Part shown: one piece after another, positions 7,404 through 10,987 of the stretch
Numbering within the stretch: the first letter of the stretch is position 1
Layout of the letters: each line of letters opens with the position of its first letter
From: Pseudomonadota bacterium
GTDB taxonomy: Bacteria > Pseudomonadota > Alphaproteobacteria > Rhizobiales > Rhizobiaceae
DNA length: 10,987 nucleotides
Reading direction: 5' to 3'
NCBI GenBank assembly: GCA_023387775.1
Contig: JAEWHN010000287.1
Location: 1-10,987 of the forward strand
Translations under genes and position numbers: made by a program
The notes under the pieces: model-generated
Databases searched by the model: none
Seen by the model: only the letters and a program-made list of their open reading frames with translations
What the model was told of the DNA's origin: nothing

Positions 7404-8279
7404 ATGACCAGCCAAACCACCCAGGGTTATGTGGAATACGAGGCCAAGGACGGCCGCGCCTACATCACGATAAATCGCCCCGAAAAGAAGAACGCTATGT
7501 CCAACGCCATGCTGGACCAGCTCATCGAGGGCTACCACCGCGCCGAAGCCGATGACGACGTCCGTGTCGTCGTCCTGCGCGGCGCCGGCAACGATTTCTG
7601 CGCCGGCCACGATATGTCCGAACTGGGCAAGGAATACGGCGAGCCGCAGCTCGACAAGAACGGCAAGCCGCGCCGCCCCAGCCAGCGTGCGCGTCTGCAG
7701 TACGACAAAATGTACATCAACCGCTTCCGCCACATCTACGAGTCTCTCAAGCCCACGCTGACACTCGCCAAGGGCTACACGCTGGGTGCGGGGCTCTATC
7801 TGGCCGAAGCCTCCGACCTCGTCATCGCCGCCGACACGCTCAAGCTCGGGCACCCCGAGCAGAAGCTCGGCCTGTCGGGCGCAGCCTATTTCGCCGCGTG
7901 GGAAATGATGACGCTCGGCCCGCGCCGTGCGCGCGAACTTTTGCTCATGGCCGAGCTGTGGGATGCGCAGCGCTGCCTCGACTACGGCATGGTCAACAAG
8001 GTCGTCCCCCTCGATCAGCTAGACGAGGCCGGCGAGGAATGGGCCGAGCGCATCGTCCGCCTGCCGCGCGACGGCATCATCATGGGCAAGGCCGCGACGT
8101 TGGTCGCAATGGAGAGCCTCGGCATCACCGGCCAGTTCTCCTACGGCCATATCCTGCACACCCTGGCGACCAACATCCGTTACGACGCCGACGAGTTCAA
8201 CTTCATGAAGGCCAAGCGCGACAGCGGCGTGACCAAAATGAACAAGAGCCAGAAAGAATTCTACGAGAAGAAGGACTGA
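7404..8279 (+). CDS. Crotonase-fold enzyme with one catalytic Glu, possible enoyl-CoA hydratase/aldolase (lyase)
   Basis: The 291-residue protein shows the crotonase fold: NRPEKKNAMS at 24-33, the oxyanion-hole segment FCAGHDMSE at 65-73, and GYTLGAGLYLAEASDLVIAA near 124-143. Against rat mitochondrial enoyl-CoA hydratase, Glu164 is kept (Glu152 in GHPEQKLG) but Glu144 is replaced by Tyr132, and the second oxyanion glycine lies in GAG rather than GGG. Hydroxycinnamoyl-CoA hydratase-lyase also lacks the first Glu and keeps the second, so a hydratase-lyase giving aldehyde plus acetyl- or propionyl-CoA is plausible. An isomerase, hydrolase or C-C hydrolase role is also possible. An insert of polar, Arg/Lys-rich residues (about 74-108) and a Lys-rich C-terminal tail lengthen it over the usual 255-265. 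AAAGGA at 7391-7396 precedes the ATG. Confidence 0.85.
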   Translation: MTSQTTQGYVEYEAKDGRAYITINRPEKKNAMSNAMLDQLIEGYHRAEADDDVRVVVLRGAGNDFCAGHDMSELGKEYGEPQLDKNGKPRRPSQRARLQYDKMYINRFRHIYESLKPTLTLAKGYTLGAGLYLAEASDLVIAADTLKLGHPEQKLGLSGAAYFAAWEMMTLGPRRARELLLMAELWDAQRCLDYGMVNKVVPLDQLDEAGEEWAERIVRLPRDGIIMGKAATLVAMESLGITGQFSYGHILHTLATNIRYDADEFNFMKAKRDSGVTKMNKSQKEFYEKKD

Positions 8280-8303
8280 TCTCCGGATCGGCAAGGTACT
8301 GAA

Positions 8304-9461
8304 ATGACCGCATTGAAAGGCCTCAAGGTCCTTGATTTCACTCAGATGATGACCGGCCCGATGGGCACGATGCTGCTTGCCGACGCGGGCGCGGACGTCA
8401 TCAAGGTAGAACAGCCCTCTGGCGACCCTTTCCGCAAATCGGGCGAAACCACGCTGAACGGGACCGGCGCCTTCTTCCTCGGTGTGAACCGCAACAAGCG
8501 CGGCATCGTGCTTGACCTCAAGACTTCCGAGGGGCTGGCCACCGCCAAGGCACTCGCTGCAGAAGCCGATGTCTTCGTCGAGAACTTTCGTCCCGGTTTC
8601 ACCGAAAAGCTGGGCCTCGGTTACGAAGAGCTGAAGAAGGTCAATCCGCGCCTGATCTACTGCTCGATCACCGGCTTCGGCCAGACCGGGCCCGACCGCA
8701 ACCGCCCTGCGCTCGACATGGTCATCCAGGCCATGTCGGGCCTGATGCAGATTACCGGAAGCAAAGAGAGCGGGCCGCTGCGCACCGGCTTCCCCTTCTC
8801 GGACCTCGTCACAGCACTGCTCTCGACCATCGGCATTCTTACCGCGCTTGAGGCACGCCACAAGACCGGCGAAGGTCAGCGGATCGACTTGTCGATGATG
8901 GATGCCTCGATCTTCAGCCTCGTGCCGCGCGACGTCTATTTCGACGCGACCGGCCACACCCCCGATCGCCTGGGCAACGAGCATTGGGACATTGTGCCGA
9001 ACAACACCTACGCCACCAAGGACGGGCGCGAGGTGATGATCATTACGATCAACGACAAGTTCTGGCAGATCCTCTGCGACGCGATCGGCGCACCTTCGAT
9101 GAAGACCGACCCGGAAACCGCGACCAAGGGCGCGCGCCTGAAGAACCGCGACCTGGTAAACCGCCGCTTGTCGGAGATTTTCGCCACGCGCACGCTTGCC
9201 GAGTGGGACCCGATCCTCCTTGCTGCTGGCGCCATTTACGGCCCGGTGAAAACCTGGCCCGAGGTCTTCGGCGATCCGAAGGTTCAGGCCGACCTTATCC
9301 GCACCATCGACAGCGCTTCGGCAGGCCGGTTCAAGGTCATCAACAATCCTCTGAATTTCTCGGCCACGCCGACCGAGATCTCTCTCGCCCCGCCGAGCCT
9401 TGGCGAACACAACGACGCCATCATCCCCAATGCCGCCTCCGGCTGGCCCTCGCGCAACTGA
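8304..9461 (+). CDS. CaiB/BaiF family III CoA-transferase
   Basis: The 385-residue protein starts with GLKVLDFTQMMTGPMGTMLLADAGADVIKVE, split here as the family N-terminus (residues 6-36). It continues with VNRNKRGIVLDLK (61-73), VENFRPGF (92-99) and ITGFGQTGP (122-130). Asp167 in FPFSDL aligns with the Asp that forms the acyl-anhydride intermediate in formyl-CoA transferase. ALEARHKTGEGQ at 181-192 is also a family hallmark. Length is normal. It moves CoA between carboxylic acids, so it can activate the pathway substrate at the cost of another thioester, replacing a CoA ligase, none of which is in the window. It is distinct from the racemase-type relative at the window start, which has the His-Asp pair. 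AAGGT at 8293-8297 is a weak ribosome binding site. The donor and acceptor acids are unknown. Confidence 0.92.
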   Translation: MTALKGLKVLDFTQMMTGPMGTMLLADAGADVIKVEQPSGDPFRKSGETTLNGTGAFFLGVNRNKRGIVLDLKTSEGLATAKALAAEADVFVENFRPGFTEKLGLGYEELKKVNPRLIYCSITGFGQTGPDRNRPALDMVIQAMSGLMQITGSKESGPLRTGFPFSDLVTALLSTIGILTALEARHKTGEGQRIDLSMMDASIFSLVPRDVYFDATGHTPDRLGNEHWDIVPNNTYATKDGREVMIITINDKFWQILCDAIGAPSMKTDPETATKGARLKNRDLVNRRLSEIFATRTLAEWDPILLAAGAIYGPVKTWPEVFGDPKVQADLIRTIDSASAGRFKVINNPLNFSATPTEISLAPPSLGEHNDAIIPNAASGWPSRN

Positions 9462-9469
9462 GAACAACA

Positions 9470-10384
9470 ATGGTTTATCTTATCTCCGACATTCCCGATC
9501 CGCGCCCCGCAGGCCTGCGCCTGAAGGAATTGCTTGAGCGCGACGAAATCCTGCAGATGCCGGGCGCCCATAACGGCCTTGCTTCGCTTCTGGCCAAGAA
9601 GGCCGGGTTCGAGGCCGTCTATCTCTCAGGCGCGGCCATGAGCGCCTCGATGGGCCTGCCCGATCTGGGCATCATTTCGGTGGAGGACGTCTGCCACTTC
9701 ATTCGGCAAGTCTACCGCGCCTCGGACCTTCCCATTCTCGTCGACGGCGACACAGGCTTTGGCGAAGCCCTGAATGTGATGCAGACCGTGCGCGCCTTCG
9801 AAGAGGCCGGCGCCGCCGCCATCCAGATCGAGGACCAGCTCCTGCCGAAGAAATGCGGCCACCTGAACGACAAGAAGCTCGCCACCATCGATGACATGGC
9901 CGCCAAGGTCGCTGCCGCGAAAAAGGCCCGCAAGCACCTGCAGATCGTGGCACGCACCGATGCTGCTGCGTCCGAAGGGATCGAAAGTGCCATCGCGCGT
10001 GCAAAGCGCTATGTCGAGGCAGGGGCGGACATTATCTTCCCCGAGGCGCTGAACACCCCCGAGATGTTCGCTCGGTTCGCTGCCGAGGTGAAGGTGCCGC
10101 TACTGGCCAACATGACGGAGTTCGGGCGCACGCCCCACACCACCGCCGCCGAGTTCCAGAAGCTCGGCTACAAGATCGTCATCTGGCCGGTGTCCTCGCT
10201 GCGCGTCGCTGCCAAGGCGGAAGAACAGCTCTACGCCTCGATCCGCGACACCGGCGGAACCAAAGCGAGCCTCGACCAAATGCAGACCCGCGCCGAACTC
10301 TACGACACGATCTCCTACAGCGCCTACGAGGCCTTGGACGCCTCGATCGTGGCGTCGTCCGTGCCTGCGCCGATTGAAGCCTGA
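9470..10384 (+). CDS. prpB: 2-Methylisocitrate lyase-like protein (PrpB; isocitrate lyase/PEP mutase superfamily)
   Basis: The 304-residue protein has the catalytic lyase motif KKCGH at 127-131 with Cys129, the Mg2+-binding LVDGDTGFG (Asp92, Asp94), IEDQ at 120-123, ARTDA at 161-165, IFPEA at 189-193 and LLANMTEFG at 211-219. The C-terminal MQTRAELYDTISYSAYE closely resembles E. coli PrpB, and length fits (about 296). PrpB cleaves 2-methylisocitrate to pyruvate and succinate in the methylcitrate cycle. A 2,3-dimethylmalate lyase or related role is possible, because these share the Cys motif. The start at 9470, 8 nt after the preceding stop, has only a weak purine stretch before it, but the upstream in-frame extension lies inside the CoA-transferase gene and is not plausible. 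No prpC or prpD is nearby, so its placement as last operon gene suggests a propionyl-CoA-yielding or branched substrate. Confidence 0.85.
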   Translation: MVYLISDIPDPRPAGLRLKELLERDEILQMPGAHNGLASLLAKKAGFEAVYLSGAAMSASMGLPDLGIISVEDVCHFIRQVYRASDLPILVDGDTGFGEALNVMQTVRAFEEAGAAAIQIEDQLLPKKCGHLNDKKLATIDDMAAKVAAAKKARKHLQIVARTDAAASEGIESAIARAKRYVEAGADIIFPEALNTPEMFARFAAEVKVPLLANMTEFGRTPHTTAAEFQKLGYKIVIWPVSSLRVAAKAEEQLYASIRDTGGTKASLDQMQTRAELYDTISYSAYEALDASIVASSVPAPIEA

Positions 10385-10420
10385 GGCTTTGCCGCACCTG
10401 AGGACGGCGAAGTGAAAGGA

Positions 10421-10446
10421 ACCGGCGGCAACTCCTGCCAGCCGGT
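10421..10446 (+). terminator. Hairpin 1 after the operon
   Basis: ACCGGCGGCA (10421-10430) pairs with TGCC-A-GCCGGT (10436-10446), a 10-bp stem with one bulged A and a 5-nt loop, 37 nt after the last operon stop. No T-run follows. It may end transcription with its neighbour, or protect the mRNA 3' end. Confidence 0.4.
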
Positions 10447-10448
10447 CT

Positions 10449-10469
10449 GGCGGGGCTATGTGCCCCGCC
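10449..10469 (+). terminator. Hairpin 2 after the operon
   Basis: GGCGGGGC (10449-10456) and GCCCCGCC (10462-10469) form a perfect 8-bp G+C stem around the loop TATGT. It begins 3 nt after hairpin 1. It lacks a T-run, so if it terminates transcription it does so atypically or with Rho. Confidence 0.45.
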
Positions 10470-10663
10470 CTCGGTCTGCGAGCGCGGCCCCGATCAAGCT
10501 TGCGCCCGGCCCTTCGACGGTATCACCGCAGAGGTGAACCCGCTCTTCACCTCAAAGCTCATTGACGTGATCAACGAGTTCGACGTGGCCGCCATTCACG
10601 AACGACCTTGCGGGAAGGGAGGTCATCGTCCCGCCGTTAGCGTTGCAACGGAACGACAGAGAC
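10470..10663. other. Gap before the transporter, with an unidentified open stretch
   Basis: No recognisable gene lies here. One + frame stays open and around 10510-10610 reads with protein-like composition (for example NPLFTSKLIDVINEFD after a GTG at 10534), but it runs on out of frame into the transporter gene and has no clear ribosome binding site. It could be the remnant of a decayed gene or chance. I do not recognise the sequence. The promoter of the transporter gene should also lie here, but no clear -10/-35 pair is visible. Confidence 0.35.
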
Positions 10664-10987
10664 ATGACCGCCCTTACTCGGAATCCGCAGATGAGCGCCC
10701 GGCGCGTGACCTGCCTTTGCGCCATACTCGCAATGGTCGGCCCGCTATCTTCTTCGCTCTACACACCCGCCCTGCCGGAACTTGCCGTCGAGCTTGAAAC
10801 GAGCGTTGCCGGCGTGCAGATGACGTTGACCGCCTTCTTCCTCGGCCTTGCCGGCGCACAGCTTTTCTGCGGGCCTTTCTCCGACGGGATCGGCCGCAAG
10901 CCCGTGCTGCTCGGGTTCTTCACGCTATATGTCATCGCCACGCTGTTTTCGCTCTTCGCGCCGCAGATCGAGCTGTTGATCTTCGCC
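10664..10987 (+). CDS. Bcr/CflA-family MFS multidrug efflux transporter, 3' end missing
   Basis: The frame is open from ATG 10664 to the window end, giving 108 N-terminal residues. TM1 spans about 15-33, ending in SSSLYTPALPELA, the hallmark of Bcr/CflA drug:H+ antiporters. TM2 spans about 51-69, and the loop holds MFS motif A as GPFSDGIGRKP (70-80, with Asp74 and Arg78). TM3 begins at about 81. It is an inner-membrane proton-driven exporter by family. An alternative start at 10691 would remove nine residues; neither has a strong ribosome binding site. It lies 279 nt beyond the operon and behind two hairpins, so it is probably transcribed separately, although a role in exporting toxic intermediates cannot be excluded. 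Confidence 0.88.
   Translation, partial: MTALTRNPQMSARRVTCLCAILAMVGPLSSSLYTPALPELAVELETSVAGVQMTLTAFFLGLAGAQLFCGPFSDGIGRKPVLLGFFTLYVIATLFSLFAPQIELLIFA

Noticed and set aside
8019..9470. A 483-codon open frame on the - strand
   Set aside because: It is antisense to the crotonase and CoA-transferase genes, has no ribosome binding site or family motif, and is explained by codon bias.
10534..10797. 87-codon GTG-started frame as a gene
   Set aside because: Its second half overlaps the clearly identified MFS gene in another frame and reads as an Arg/Pro-rich shadow; only the first part is noted as a possible remnant.

Overview
The window is high-G+C DNA from a probable proteobacterium. Gene style and protein sequences fit an alphaproteobacterium, perhaps Sphingomonadales, but no taxonomic marker is present, so this is a weak inference. 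All recognisable genes lie on the + strand.

Layout. 1-873: 3' part of an alpha-methylacyl-CoA racemase-type gene (family III CoA-transferase fold). 874-1122: intergenic region with an AT-rich island (961-1028, about 31% G+C) and a nested palindrome, the likely control region of the next operon. 1123-10384: eight tightly spaced genes (gaps -4, 11, 22, 63, 18, 24 and 8 nt) that read as one catabolic operon: FAD-dependent aromatic hydroxylase, fumarylacetoacetate-hydrolase-family protein, gentisate 1,2-dioxygenase-like cupin, acyl-CoA dehydrogenase, phenylacetaldehyde-dehydrogenase-like aldehyde dehydrogenase, unusual crotonase, CaiB/BaiF CoA-transferase, and a PrpB-like 2-methylisocitrate lyase. 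10385-10663: noncoding stretch with two adjacent strong hairpins (probable operon end) and an unidentified open stretch. 10664-10987: 5' part of a Bcr/CflA-type MFS drug-resistance transporter, cut by the window end.

How the genes may work together (inference). The gene order runs from lower to upper pathway. A hydroxyarylalkanoate could be loaded onto CoA by the CoA-transferase, desaturated by the acyl-CoA dehydrogenase, and hydrated and cleaved by the crotonase. The crotonase keeps only one of the two classical catalytic glutamates, the same pattern as hydroxycinnamoyl-CoA hydratase-lyase. The resulting aldehyde would be oxidised by the aldehyde dehydrogenase to a hydroxybenzoate, hydroxylated by the flavoprotein to gentisate or an analogue, ring-opened by the cupin dioxygenase and hydrolysed by the FAH-family enzyme. 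No 3-hydroxyacyl-CoA dehydrogenase, thiolase, CoA ligase or maleylpyruvate isomerase is seen, which favours this non-beta-oxidative reading. The PrpB-like lyase and the upstream racemase would make sense if the side chain were alpha-methyl-branched and released propionyl-CoA, but that is speculative. The true substrate cannot be read from the sequence. No regulator gene, mobile element, CRISPR array, tRNA or rRNA was found.
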